Shown here in pieces: positions 52,499-63,973 of a DNA stretch of 64,000 bases. Numbering within the stretch: the stretch's first letter is position 1; each line of letters opens with the position of its first letter. Source of the stretch: Woeseiaceae bacterium (GTDB taxonomy: Bacteria > Pseudomonadota > Gammaproteobacteria > Steroidobacterales > Woeseiaceae); the NCBI GenBank assembly GCA_030065915.1, contig JASJCQ010000017.1:1-64000 (forward strand), read 5' to 3'. The position numbers and the translations under genes were made by a program. Under the pieces are notes generated by a model. It worked only from the letters and a program-made list of their open reading frames with translations. It searched no databases and was not told the origin of the DNA.

Positions 52499-53245
52499 TC
52501 ACTCGTCGGATGATTGTTCCAGAGATGCGACCAGTTCCGGCAAAATCAATCCGGACTGCCCCGCGATGACGAAATTGAATTCCGGCCCGCCCGTAGGCTC
52601 CGGATTGATTTCCGCGGTGACGGCACCGCTCTGCCGCGCCAGACCGGTCAGCCCCGCAGCCGGGTATACCTGCGACGAGGTGCCGACGCACAGCATGACA
52701 TCGCAGCGCTCCGCGGCCTCGCTTGAGCGGTACAGCGCTTGTTGCGGAATCGCCTCGCCGAACCAGACGACGCCCGGCCGCAGCAGGTTGCCGCAGTGGT
52801 TGCAGTAAGGAATCTCATCGTCGTTGGCGGCCGGGTCGGCGCAGCCGGCGATGCAAATGTCTGCGAACAGGTCACCGTGAAACTCGACGATGTTCTGGCT
52901 GCCGCCCGCCCGGTGCAGGCGATCGACGTTTTGCGTAACGAGGGTGAATTCATCGAAGCGTCGTTCGAGTTCTGCGAGTGCAATGTGGCCGGCATTGGGC
53001 CTGCTCTTTGCCACCAGTTCGCGGCGCCATCGATACCACTTCCAGACGAACGCGGGGTCGGCCAGGAAGGCCTCCATGGTTGCCAGCGATTCCGGGCGGT
53101 ATTTTTCCCAGAGGCCCGTCTGAGCTTCGCGGAAGGTCGGGACGCCGCTCTCGGCAGAGACGCCGGCGCCGGTCAGGACACAGACACGCCGCGCTGCCCG
53201 AAGCGCCCCGGTGAGCGCTTCAGGTATTGCGGTTGAGCCCTGCAT
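52499..53245 (-). CDS. NAD-dependent protein deacylase (CobB-like sirtuin)
   Basis: This 248-residue protein has the sirtuin NAD-binding site VLTGAGVSAESGVPTFR and the catalytic TQNVDRLHRAGG with EFHGDLF (His). Zinc cysteines are in CIAGC and CNHCG, and the GTSSQVYPAAG and EINPEPT motifs follow. A Tyr-x-x-Arg pair in KWYRWRREL matches the class III type that removes succinyl/malonyl groups as well as acetyl. It begins six bases after acnA and precedes DUF2333. Its targets could include TCA enzymes, but this is inference from the neighbours. Confidence 0.93.
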   Translation of the reverse strand: MQGSTAIPEALTGALRAARRVCVLTGAGVSAESGVPTFREAQTGLWEKYRPESLATMEAFLADPAFVWKWYRWRRELVAKSRPNAGHIALAELERRFDEFTLVTQNVDRLHRAGGSQNIVEFHGDLFADICIAGCADPAANDDEIPYCNHCGNLLRPGVVWFGEAIPQQALYRSSEAAERCDVMLCVGTSSQVYPAAGLTGLARQSGAVTAEINPEPTGGPEFNFVIAGQSGLILPELVASLEQSSDE

Positions 53246-53251
53246 CCGCGA

Positions 53252-55915
<2,664 letters not shown>

Positions 55916-56007
55916 TGTCAGTATCCTCTGTGATTATCGTGTGCAGCGAAGATGCTGCCAGGCCGGCCAATTCGGCCGAATGTCAAAATACGAGTAGGGC
56001 GTTCCAT

Positions 56008-57147
56008 TCAGGTGCCGACGTCCCTGACCGTGTCAATGCCCGCCATCGAACTGCGATGCAGACGATCAATAACGGCGCCGCCCAGGCAGCGTTCACCGTC
56101 GTAGAAAACGACAAACTGCCCGGGCGTGACGGCGCGCTGCCGTTCGTCGAATTCGACATGCAGCAAACCGTCGGCATTCTCTTTGAGCGTGCAGGCCTGG
56201 TCTGGTTGCCGGTAACGGACCTTGGCCGTACACCTGAAGTTCCCGAGCTTAGCCGGCGGTGTACCGATCCAGCTGGCGTCGCTGGCGTCGAGCCCGTCGC
56301 TGAACAGCAGGTCGTGTTCGCCCTGCGCAACCACGAGCACGTTTTCTTTGATGCGCTTGTCGACGACGTACCAGGGCTCGTCACCGGCATCGCGTCGGCC
56401 CCCGATACCCAGTCCCTGCCGCTGGCCCAGGGTGTAGTACATCAGGCCGACGTGTTCGCCGACGTCGTCGCCATCCGGCGTCAGCATCCGGCCAGGCGAT
56501 GCGGGCAGATAGGTCTTCAGGAACTCACGAAACGGCCGTTCTCCGATGAAACAGATGCCGGTGCTGTCCTTCTTGCCGTGGACCGCCAACCCGTATTCCC
56601 TGGCAATGCGGCGGACTTCGTCTTTTTGCAGGCCGCCCAGCGGGAAGACTGTCTCGGCCAGCGCTGTTTCGCTGACTGCGTGCAGGAAGTAGCTCTGGTC
56701 CTTGTTCTGATCGGCACCTTTCAGGAGCGCGGTTTCGCCGTCAATCTCGGCGGTGCGGGCATAGTGACCGGTCGCCAGCAGCTCGCCGCCGAGTCGTTTT
56801 GCGTATTGTCGAAACACACCGAACTTGATCTCGCGATTACACAGGATGTCCGGGTTCGGCGTGCGTCCGCGCCGGTATTCGTCGAGAAAATATTCGAAGA
56901 CGCGATCCCGGTACTCACGCGCAAAATTGACATGATGCAGCGGTATGTCGAGTTGCTCGCAGACGCGTCGGGCATCCTGCAGGTCATCGGCCGCGGTGCA
57001 GTACCCGTCGTCGTCCTCCCAGTTGGTCATGTGCAGGGCCCGGACATCGGCACCTGCCTGTTTCAACAGTATCGCAGCCACGGCGGAATCGACGCCGCCG
57101 GACAGGCCGAGGATCACTGATCTGCCGTTGAGTGAGGAGCGAAACAT
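56008..57147 (-). CDS. mnmA: tRNA 2-thiouridine synthase MnmA
   Basis: This 379-residue enzyme thiolates U34 of tRNAs for Lys, Glu and Gln using sulfur passed along the Tus relay. The PP-loop is [16 protein letters not shown], catalytic Cys residues are in [12 protein letters not shown] and [12 protein letters not shown], and the target-binding motif [16 protein letters not shown] is near the C-terminus. I use ATG 57147. The frame upstream begins with a poor TTG. It follows nudJ by about 70 bases, an order also seen in E. coli. It would modify the tRNA-Lys encoded at 41288. Confidence 0.96.
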   Translation of the reverse strand: MFRSSLNGRSVILGLSGGVDSAVAAILLKQAGADVRALHMTNWEDDDGYCTAADDLQDARRVCEQLDIPLHHVNFAREYRDRVFEYFLDEYRRGRTPNPDILCNREIKFGVFRQYAKRLGGELLATGHYARTAEIDGETALLKGADQNKDQSYFLHAVSETALAETVFPLGGLQKDEVRRIAREYGLAVHGKKDSTGICFIGERPFREFLKTYLPASPGRMLTPDGDDVGEHVGLMYYTLGQRQGLGIGGRRDAGDEPWYVVDKRIKENVLVVAQGEHDLLFSDGLDASDASWIGTPPAKLGNFRCTAKVRYRQPDQACTLKENADGLLHVEFDERQRAVTPGQFVVFYDGERCLGGAVIDRLHRSSMAGIDTVRDVGT

Positions 57148-57216
57148 AGCCCGCGATAATATCAAAGCCCCCGTTATCGCGGGTGGAAAGACGCGCTTGA
57201 AGCGATGAGAACCGGG

Positions 57217-57711
57217 TTAAACGAGATCTGCGCGCGCGAGAACCGCTTCGACGTTTTTTTGCAGGGACAGCATGCCGGAGAGCAGGGCGTCCGACTGGCG
57301 TTTACCCTGTTCGAAGTCATGGACGCAACGCAGGACGACCGGCGTCCTGAGCCGGTGCCTGGCGTGTTCCAGGTCGTCGCGCGTCATCCACAGACGCCGG
57401 ATCACGCCGCTGTCGAGGCTCCGCGACTCGTCGCAGTCCACGTAGTCCGAGGCGTAGACCAGTTTCAGGAACTGCTGCCGGGTCTGCGGGTGAATCCACA
57501 GGTAGACGCCGATCAGTTCGCGCGGCTTGACCGTGCAACCCGTCTCTTCAAGGGTTTCCCGGACGATGGCCTGTTCCGGCGACTCTCCGGCATCGATATG
57601 GCCGCCCGGCTGAGTCAGCACACGGCGCCCCGAGGAGAGCTCTTCAATGATCAGGTATCGATCATCGTCGTGTCGCACGACCGCCGAGACGGTCAGGTCG
57701 GTTGGGAGCAT
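57217..57711 (-). CDS. nudJ: Nudix hydrolase, NudJ-like
   Basis: This 164-residue protein has the Nudix box with GGHIDAGESPEQAIV followed by RETLEETG, and the N-terminal strand TVSAVVRHDDDRYLIIEE. In E. coli NudJ removes phosphates from nucleotides and from the thiamine precursor HMP-pyrophosphate. The C-terminal tail (FEQGKRQSDALLSGML) is a family extension. Gene order nudJ-mnmA is the same as in E. coli. The assignment to NudJ rather than another Nudix protein rests mainly on that order and on length. Confidence 0.88.
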   Translation of the reverse strand: MLPTDLTVSAVVRHDDDRYLIIEELSSGRRVLTQPGGHIDAGESPEQAIVRETLEETGCTVKPRELIGVYLWIHPQTRQQFLKLVYASDYVDCDESRSLDSGVIRRLWMTRDDLEHARHRLRTPVVLRCVHDFEQGKRQSDALLSGMLSLQKNVEAVLARADLV

Positions 57712-57888
57712 CAGTTTCCACTCGCGCCGTGCGGTGCGACCGGGGCTGCCGGACGGATGGAAGATACGATGCCGCGACTCTGCGTTTCTCGTCGTTCAAC
57801 TGACGTTGCCAAGTGTCTCACTCCTTGAGTCTTGATAGTCGCCTTGCGGGCCGCGAGCACGACTTTTCGTTTAACGCGTGCGAGCCTG

Positions 57889-58449
57889 CTAGATACCCAG
57901 TTGGCGGAATTCCATTTCTACTTCGCTGGCAAACCAGATCTCATCGAACATCTTGCCGTACAGCCGTGCAACGGCGGGCTCGTAGGTATCCGCGATGCCT
58001 TCCCAGCGACTGGCCTGCAGCCGGTAGACGAGCGCCGTTTCATCGGCAATGCAGAACGACTCGGCGTGCGTCCGCAGATCCTCGCGAACGTGCCGGAATT
58101 CGATGTAGGTATTGAGCCGCCGGCCCAGGTGCACGAAATTGTTGCCGTTCTTGATTGCGCGCATCGGGTCGGCGATCAGGACCCGGATTCGGGCATAGGT
58201 CTGGGACAGGACGAGTCGCTTGATGATCTCGAGGAACTCGGGATCGTCATAGATGCCGGGTTCCAGGTCGTGGGTAAAGATGGAAACCTTACGCTTGGCT
58301 TCACGTGCCGTTTCGATAACGGCCTGGCGCATCTCTTCCCGCGTAGAGATTACCCAGCGCTTACCTTTTTTTCGAGCCTCTTCCATTCGCGACAGCCAGC
58401 ATTCCCCGGTTGCGATCAATTGCACGTAATGCCCGATTAGTGTACCCAT
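57889..58449 (-). CDS. DUF7931-like conserved protein
   Basis: This 186-residue protein reads like a gammaproteobacterial family I associate with DUF7931. It has REEMRQAVIETAREAKRKVS, IFTHDLEPGIYDDPEFLEII, then ARIRVLIADPMRAIKNG and RHVREDLRTHAESFCIADE. The fold seems similar to a half phospholipase-D module, but the HKD motif is not present, so it is probably not a catalytic phospholipase. It lies between purB and nudJ on the same strand. The start could be later, at ATG 58386, because the first 20 residues are atypical. Confidence 0.75.
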   Translation of the reverse strand: MGTLIGHYVQLIATGECWLSRMEEARKKGKRWVISTREEMRQAVIETAREAKRKVSIFTHDLEPGIYDDPEFLEIIKRLVLSQTYARIRVLIADPMRAIKNGNNFVHLGRRLNTYIEFRHVREDLRTHAESFCIADETALVYRLQASRWEGIADTYEPAVARLYGKMFDEIWFASEVEMEFRQLGI

Positions 58450-58529
58450 CGACCTCGCCGAAAATTGTCGACTGGTTCACGTAATTGCTCGATATATTCG
58501 CGGCTTGCGTTACTTTACTGAGCGGGCAC

Positions 58530-59903
58530 TCAAATATCCGGATCCCGCGCCAGTCTGCCGGCGAGTCCGATATAGGATTCCGGACGGAGCGCCAGCAGTC
58601 GTTCCCGTTCGGTTTCCGGGATGTCGAGGGAGCTGACGAACTCCCGTATCAGCGCCTCATCGACCGGTCGCCCGCGGGTCAGCGCCTTGAGTTTTTCGTA
58701 GGGTTCCGGAATCCCGTAACGGCGCATAACCGTCTGCACAGCCTCGGCGAGCACCTCCCAGGCGCCTTCGACGTCGTTGGCAATTGCCTCTGCGTTGATC
58801 TGGAGTTTGCCGAGACCCTTCTTCAGCGAGTCGAGCGCAATCAGCAGGTAGCCGATCGCAACGCCGAAGTTGCGCTGGACGGTTGAGTCCGTCAGGTCGC
58901 GCTGCCAGCGAGAAATCGGCAGCTTTTCGGCGAGATGGCTGAGCATCGCATTGGCCAGCCCCAGGTTGCCTTCGGCATTCTCGAAGTCGATCGGGTTGAC
59001 CTTGTGCGGCATCGTCGACGAGCCTACCTCGCCTTCCTTGACCTTCTGCCTGAAGTAACCCAGCGAGATGTAGCTCCAGATGTCGCGGCTCAGGTCGATC
59101 AGGATCGTGTTGTAGCGCACCAGCGCATGCGCATACTCGGCCGTCCAGTCGTGCGGTTCGATCTGCGTCGTGTGCGTGTTCTGCGTCAGTCCCAGCGACT
59201 CGACGAACTGCCGGCTGACCTCGGGCCAGTCGATGTCGGGGTAAGCGACGTGGTGCGCGTTGAAGTTGCCGACCGCTCCGTTGAACTTGCCGAGGATCGT
59301 AACGTCATTGAATCGCTGCTGGGCGCTCTTCAGTCGCGCAGCGACATTCGCCATTTCCTTGCCCATCGTGGTCGGGCTTGCGGTCTGCCCGTGCGTACGG
59401 GACAGCATGGCCGTGTCAGCCTGCTCGACCGCCAGCTTCTTCAGCGAGAGCCGGATCTCGCGCATCGCCGCCGTCAGCACGTCCTTGCGCGCAGAGCGCA
59501 GCATCAGTGCGTAGGCGAGGTTGTTGATGTCTTCCGACGTACAGGCGAAGTGCAGGAAATCCTTCAGGCTGTCCGTCTCCGGTCCGTTTCCGATGCGCTC
59601 GCGGATGAAGTACTCGACCGCCTTGACGTCATGATTGGTCGTCGCCTCTATCTCCTTGACCCTTTCGGCGTCGTCGATACCAAAGTCATCGACGATGCTG
59701 TTCAGGATGTCTTTCATGACCGAAGAGACCGGCGGCAGCTCTTCGATGCCTTCATGGTCGGCGAGGCACTGGAGCCAGCGAACCTCGACGAGCACGCGGA
59801 ACCGGATCAGGCCGTACTCGCTAAAGATATCGCGCAGCGGTTCGACTTTCGCGGCGTAGCGTCCGTCGGCGGGCGAGAGGGCTCGAAGGGTAGAGACTTT
59901 CAT
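58530..59903 (-). CDS. purB: Adenylosuccinate lyase
   Basis: This 457-residue enzyme works twice in purine synthesis, splitting SAICAR and adenylosuccinate. The superfamily signature is SSTMPHKVNPIDFENAEGN. Catalytic His residues are in RTHGQTASPTTMG and FACTSEDINN. The ATG at 59903 (MKVSTLRALSPADGRY) matches the family start, and the longer frame adds eight residues. It is divergent from fumC, a homologue of the same superfamily, across 109 bases. This adjacency is noteworthy but could be chance. Confidence 0.96.
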   Translation of the reverse strand: MKVSTLRALSPADGRYAAKVEPLRDIFSEYGLIRFRVLVEVRWLQCLADHEGIEELPPVSSVMKDILNSIVDDFGIDDAERVKEIEATTNHDVKAVEYFIRERIGNGPETDSLKDFLHFACTSEDINNLAYALMLRSARKDVLTAAMREIRLSLKKLAVEQADTAMLSRTHGQTASPTTMGKEMANVAARLKSAQQRFNDVTILGKFNGAVGNFNAHHVAYPDIDWPEVSRQFVESLGLTQNTHTTQIEPHDWTAEYAHALVRYNTILIDLSRDIWSYISLGYFRQKVKEGEVGSSTMPHKVNPIDFENAEGNLGLANAMLSHLAEKLPISRWQRDLTDSTVQRNFGVAIGYLLIALDSLKKGLGKLQINAEAIANDVEGAWEVLAEAVQTVMRRYGIPEPYEKLKALTRGRPVDEALIREFVSSLDIPETERERLLALRPESYIGLAGRLARDPDI

Positions 59904-60012
59904 GGCGATAAAACCAGCATGGACCACATTAGGGTGTAAACTCGGCGACGCGAATAATACACGAATGCGCCTGCTGTCCGGCAGTCCGACCCATCAATCA
60001 CCGAGGCCCAGC

Positions 60013-61401
60013 ATGAACGACAAATCGTACCGTACCGAGCATGACAGTATGGGTGAGCTCAAGGTACCTTCCGATGCGCTGTGGGGCGCACAGACGCAAC
60101 GTGCGGTCCAGAACTTCCTGATCAGCGGGCTGACGATGCCGCGCCGGTTCATCGAGGCGCTGGGACTGGTCAAATGGGCGGCCGCGGGTGCGAACGCCGA
60201 GCTTGGCCTGATCAAGAGCGACATCGCCATGGCGGTCCAAAAAGCGGCGCTTGACGTTGCCGGCGGCGAATACGACCAGCATTTCCCCGTCGACGTATTC
60301 CAGACCGGCTCGGGCACCAGCTCGAACATGAATGCCAATGAGGTCATCGCGCACTTGGCGACCAGCGACCTCGGGCGGGACGTGCACCCCAATGACCACG
60401 TCAACATGAGCCAGAGCAGCAATGACGTTATCCCGACCTGTGTGCATCTGAGCGCATCGATTGGCTTGCAGCAGCAGTTGCTGCCGGCGCTCGAGAAGCT
60501 GTCCAGCGTGCTCGAGACCAAGGCGGATGAAGTCCGCGATGTTGTGAAAACCGGCCGCACGCACCTGATGGACGCCATGCCCGTGACACTGGGCCAGGAG
60601 CTCGATGGATGGCGCGCCCAGGTCGACAACGCCGCCGAGCGGCTGCGCGGTACGCTGCCGCGCATTTCGGCACTGGCGCAGGGCGGCACGGCCGTCGGCA
60701 CCGGCATCAACGCGCACCCGAGGTTTGGCGACAAGGTCGCCGTGCTGCTCAGCGAGCATACGGGTTTCGAGTTCAGCTCGAACGCCAGCAAGTTCGACGC
60801 GCTTTCCAGCCAGGACGCGGCCGTGGAGGTGTCTGGTCAGCTCCGTGGGCTTGCCGTCGTGCTGACGAAGATCTCCAACGATCTGAGATGGATGAATTCA
60901 GGGCCGCTCGCAGGTATTGGCGAGATTGCACTGCCGGCATTGCAGCCGGGCTCCAGCATCATGCCGGGCAAGGTCAACCCGGTGATTCCGGAGGCGGTTG
61001 CCATGGTCTGCGCACAGGTCATCGGTAACGACGCGACCATCGCCATGGGCGGCCAGTCGGGCAACTTCCAGTTGAACGTCATGCTGCCGGTCGTGGCCTA
61101 TAACCTGATCCAGAGTATCGACATCCTGTCGAATGCCGCTGTCGTGCTCGGCGAGAGCGCTATCGCCGGATTCACGGTGAACGAGGACAACATCAATCGT
61201 GCCCTCGGTCGCAACCCGATACTGGTAACGGCCCTGAATCCCGTCATCGGTTACGAGCTGGGCGCGGCAGTCGCCAAGAAGGCCTACGCCGACGGCCGTC
61301 CGGTCAAGGAGGTTGCACGCGAGATGACGGACTTGAACGACGACGAGCTCGATCGCCTGCTGGATCCGGCCTCGTTAACCGAAGGCGGTATCAAGAACTG
61401 A
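60013..61401 (+). CDS. fumC: Fumarate hydratase class II
   Basis: This 462-residue iron-independent fumarase interconverts fumarate and malate. It has the signature GSSIMPGKVNPVIPEA, TGSGTSSNMNANEVIAHLA and the catalytic His region in GRTHLMDAMPVTLGQE. The start at 60013 (MNDKSYRTEHDSMGEL) is the family's. The longer frame upstream from 59902 adds unrelated residues and would overlap the purB promoter. It leads a plus-strand run with nudL-type Nudix and mazG genes, possibly one transcript. Confidence 0.96.
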   Translation: MNDKSYRTEHDSMGELKVPSDALWGAQTQRAVQNFLISGLTMPRRFIEALGLVKWAAAGANAELGLIKSDIAMAVQKAALDVAGGEYDQHFPVDVFQTGSGTSSNMNANEVIAHLATSDLGRDVHPNDHVNMSQSSNDVIPTCVHLSASIGLQQQLLPALEKLSSVLETKADEVRDVVKTGRTHLMDAMPVTLGQELDGWRAQVDNAAERLRGTLPRISALAQGGTAVGTGINAHPRFGDKVAVLLSEHTGFEFSSNASKFDALSSQDAAVEVSGQLRGLAVVLTKISNDLRWMNSGPLAGIGEIALPALQPGSSIMPGKVNPVIPEAVAMVCAQVIGNDATIAMGGQSGNFQLNVMLPVVAYNLIQSIDILSNAAVVLGESAIAGFTVNEDNINRALGRNPILVTALNPVIGYELGAAVAKKAYADGRPVKEVAREMTDLNDDELDRLLDPASLTEGGIKN

Positions 61402-61427
61402 GCGCTGTCAGCCGCAAGCGGTCACCA

Positions 61428-62057
61428 ATGCGTCCGGATGCCGACGATCTGCGCGAACTGTTTGCGCCGACGAGCAAGCCTAAGGACCCGATGGACATCG
61501 AGCTGCCGCCAGGCAGCGAGCGGTGGCCGGAACAGTTGCGGGAAGAGCTGTCCACGGACCTGAAGCCGGCCGGCGTGCTGATTCCTGTCGTCCAGCGTCG
61601 CCGTGACCTGACGATCCTGATGACGCGGCGCGCGGATTACCTGGCTCACCATCCCGGGCAGGTCAGTTTCCCTGGCGGGCGCATGGAGGAGGCCGATGTC
61701 GACATCGTCGAGACGGCGCTGCGTGAAACCGAGGAGGAGGTCGGTATCGCTCGCCACCAGGTGACGGTCATCGGACATATGCGACCGACGCCGACCATCA
61801 CCGGCTACGCCGTGACCCCGACGGTCGGGCTGATCGAAGAGGATCTCCAGCTGACGCCGGATCCCGGTGAGGTTGCCGACATATTCGAGGTGCCGCTGGA
61901 ATACCTGATGGACACGGGCAATTACCGCGAGTCCTACCGCGACTTCAAGGGACAGAAATTCCGCGTCATCGAGGTTCAGTTCGAGGGTCAGCGAATCTGG
62001 GGCGCCACCGCTTTTATGCTTTCAAGATTCATAAATCATATTAAAAACAATATTTAA
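61428..62057 (+). CDS. Coenzyme A pyrophosphatase (NudL-like Nudix hydrolase)
   Basis: This 209-residue protein has the CoA-pyrophosphatase motif LTILMTRRADYLAHHPGQVS and the Nudix box with GGRMEEADVDIVETALRE and TEEEVGI. This combination (NuCoA plus Nudix) is typical of NudL, which splits CoA into 4'-phosphopantetheine and 3',5'-ADP. The N-terminal 40 residues are family-variable. The last codons (FINHIKNNI) are AT-rich compared with the rest. It lies 26 bases after fumC and two bases before mazG. Confidence 0.9.
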   Translation: MRPDADDLRELFAPTSKPKDPMDIELPPGSERWPEQLREELSTDLKPAGVLIPVVQRRRDLTILMTRRADYLAHHPGQVSFPGGRMEEADVDIVETALRETEEEVGIARHQVTVIGHMRPTPTITGYAVTPTVGLIEEDLQLTPDPGEVADIFEVPLEYLMDTGNYRESYRDFKGQKFRVIEVQFEGQRIWGATAFMLSRFINHIKNNI

Positions 62058-62059
62058 CG

Positions 62060-62833
62060 GTGAAAATCGAGAAACTGCTTGAAGTAATGGCGGCCCTCAG
62101 GGATCCGCGAACGGGCTGCCCCTGGGACCTCGAACAGGACTTCGACACGATTGCGCCGTACACGATCGAAGAGGCGTACGAGGTCGCAGACGCGATTGGT
62201 GACAAGGACTACGAAGGCCTGAAGAGCGAGCTCGGTGATCTGTTGTTGCAGGTCGTTTTTCACGCGCAGATGGCCGACGAGAAAGGCTTGTTTGCCTTTG
62301 ACGACGTCGTTGAGACGATCACCGGCAAGATGTTGCGTCGTCATCCGCATGTGTTCGGCAGCGATGAAGAGCGCGCGCGGGGCCCGGTGCCGGGCAGCTG
62401 GGAGGCCATCAAGGCCTCGGAACGCGGAGAGTCGGCGGACAGCAGCGTTCTCGCTGGCGTCGCGAAGGCGCTGCCGGCATTGAAGAGGTCGGAGAAGCTC
62501 GGCGAGCGCGCGGCGACGGTGGGTTTCGATTGGCCCGACCAGCACGGCGTCCGCGACAAGATCGAGGAGGAACTCAGCGAAGTCGTCGACGCCGTCGGGA
62601 CCCGGTCTCCGGAACTCGTCGAGGAGGAGATCGGTGACCTGCTGTACTCCGTCGTCAACCTGGCCAGGCACCTTGGCGTCGACCCCGAACATGCGCTGAC
62701 GCTTGCGAACCGGAAATTCGAACGCCGTTTCCGTTCGATGGAAGGCGAGTTCGCCGCACAGGGCGAGGAAATGAAGAACATGTCCCTTGCTGCGCTGGAC
62801 CGGGCGTGGCGGAGAGCCAAGACCCGCACCTGA
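62060..62833 (+). CDS. mazG: MazG nucleoside triphosphate pyrophosphohydrolase
   Basis: This 257-residue protein starts at a GTG at 62060. Two all-alpha MazG domains are visible. The first has GCPWDLEQDFDTIAPYTIEE and EAYEVADAIGDKDYEGLKSE, with LGDLLLQVVFHAQMA. The second, weaker copy has WPDQHGVRDKIEEELSE and EIGDLLYSVVNLAR. The length is that of the E. coli protein (263). It hydrolyses NTPs and affects (p)ppGpp levels in E. coli. It is not next to mazEF here. A hairpin follows its stop. Confidence 0.94.
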   Translation: MKIEKLLEVMAALRDPRTGCPWDLEQDFDTIAPYTIEEAYEVADAIGDKDYEGLKSELGDLLLQVVFHAQMADEKGLFAFDDVVETITGKMLRRHPHVFGSDEERARGPVPGSWEAIKASERGESADSSVLAGVAKALPALKRSEKLGERAATVGFDWPDQHGVRDKIEEELSEVVDAVGTRSPELVEEEIGDLLYSVVNLARHLGVDPEHALTLANRKFERRFRSMEGEFAAQGEEMKNMSLAALDRAWRRAKTRT

Positions 62834-62867
62834 TCGTTCCTTCCGCTCTCCAGGTCCCGTCGTTATT

Positions 62868-62884
62868 GGCCTTCGGCCGTTTTT
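62868..62884 (+). terminator. Small hairpin with a T-run after mazG
   Basis: GGCC (62868-62871), loop TTC, GGCC (62875-62878), then GTTTTT. The stem is only four pairs long but is followed directly by a T-run, about 35 bases after the mazG stop. It may end the fumC-nudL-mazG transcript. Confidence 0.4.
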
Positions 62885-63001
62885 GCGTCATCACCTGAAC
62901 TCGGCTCCCTGCCGTTCAGGAAGCGTTCATTGGGTCAGCCGTAATCTTGTTGCCAAGCTGGCAGAGGGCCAGTTCATCGACACAAGGAAAAGGACAGGAC
63001 A

Positions 63002-63556
63002 ATGAATGTGAAGACTGTAACGGCGGGCCTGGCTATTGCTGCCCTGGCGTTTTCAGGCGCGGCGATCGCCGATCCGGACCGTGGCTACCGAGCCAAGAAG
63101 GCACAGTATGACTATGCCCGGGTCATCAGCGCTGAGCCGATTATTCGCTATGTCACCGTCAAGACGCCGGTTCGCGAGTGCTGGGAAGAAACGGAATACC
63201 ACGTTGTCGACCACGGTGCTCGCGGAAGTGCCGCAGGCACGCTGGTCGGCGCTATCGTCGGTGGTGTCATCGGTCACCAGTTCGGTAGCGGTCGCGGCAA
63301 CGACGCGGCCACGGTGGCCGGCACGGTGATTGGCGCAGCTATCGGCAACGACGCATCCAAGAAAGGTCGCGGCGAAGAGGTGCGTTACGAACGACCGGTC
63401 GAGCGATGCACAACGACGATCCGGGAGCATGAGGAAGAACGTATCGACGGCTACCGCGTGATTTATCGCTACAACGGCCAGAAGTACTCGACTCGCATGC
63501 CCTACGATCCAGGCCAGAAACTTCGCGTGCGCGTCGACGTGCGTCCGGCCGGGTAA
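63002..63556 (+). CDS. Glycine-zipper 2TM outer-membrane protein
   Basis: This 184-residue protein has a signal peptide (MNVKTVTAGLAIAALAFSGAAIA). A central Gly/Ala-rich zipper spans about 78-122 (GSAAGTLVGAIVGGVIGHQFG and ATVAGTVIGAAIGNDASKK), which forms two hydrophobic helices. The flanking parts are charged. The family resembles SlyB/17-kDa antigen-like outer-membrane proteins, without a lipobox here. It probably sits in the outer membrane, with no known activity. A ribosome binding site AAGGACAGGAC is just upstream. It is separated from mazG by 168 bases and so likely has its own promoter. Confidence 0.85.
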   Translation: MNVKTVTAGLAIAALAFSGAAIADPDRGYRAKKAQYDYARVISAEPIIRYVTVKTPVRECWEETEYHVVDHGARGSAAGTLVGAIVGGVIGHQFGSGRGNDAATVAGTVIGAAIGNDASKKGRGEEVRYERPVERCTTTIREHEEERIDGYRVIYRYNGQKYSTRMPYDPGQKLRVRVDVRPAG

Positions 63557-63660
63557 ACGGCCATAAACTCCTGATTGGATTGTGATGTATCACGTTGCAT
63601 TAAGCCTGCTGACATACGACACTTGCCAGCAGCGCTTGATGCTCGAAACCGGACTCTGAC

Positions 63661-63966
63661 GTGAAAAGCCTGATTGCCATCCTTACATGCCTGTTGATTG
63701 CCCTGCCGGCGGCGGCCTTCGACCTCGAAGCCGACCTAAAGCAGCTTGCCAACGGCGAGACCCTCGTGGAGCCGTCGCTGGAGGCCGCACAGGATGGAAT
63801 GTCATTGTCCCAGGCGGTGGATTCTGTCCGCCGACGGGGCAACGTCGAGAGAATCGTCAGTGCGCAGACCCGGGTCGAGGGCGACCGCGAGATGCATCAC
63901 ATCCGTTACATGACAAAGGACGGCAAGGTCCGTACCGCAAAGGTGCGGGGCCGCCGGGTAAGGTGA
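63661..63966 (+). CDS. Small secreted protein, PepSY-like, before a response regulator
   Basis: This 101-residue protein starts at a GTG (63661). A signal peptide (MKSLIAILTCLLIALPAAAF) precedes about 80 soluble residues, with the helix SLSQAVDSVRRRGNVERIVS and strands RVEGDREMHHIRYMTKDGKV, which resembles a PepSY-type domain. It should be periplasmic. It lies seven bases before the start of a response regulator on the same strand. Small PepSY-like proteins in such operons often act as sensors or inhibitors for the kinase, which is inference here. Confidence 0.75.
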   Translation: MKSLIAILTCLLIALPAAAFDLEADLKQLANGETLVEPSLEAAQDGMSLSQAVDSVRRRGNVERIVSAQTRVEGDREMHHIRYMTKDGKVRTAKVRGRRVR

Positions 63967-63973
63967 GATCGCC

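Noticed and set aside
62060-62833. MazEF-linked MazG
   Set aside because: No mazE or mazF gene is adjacent. The gene follows fumC and a Nudix hydrolase.
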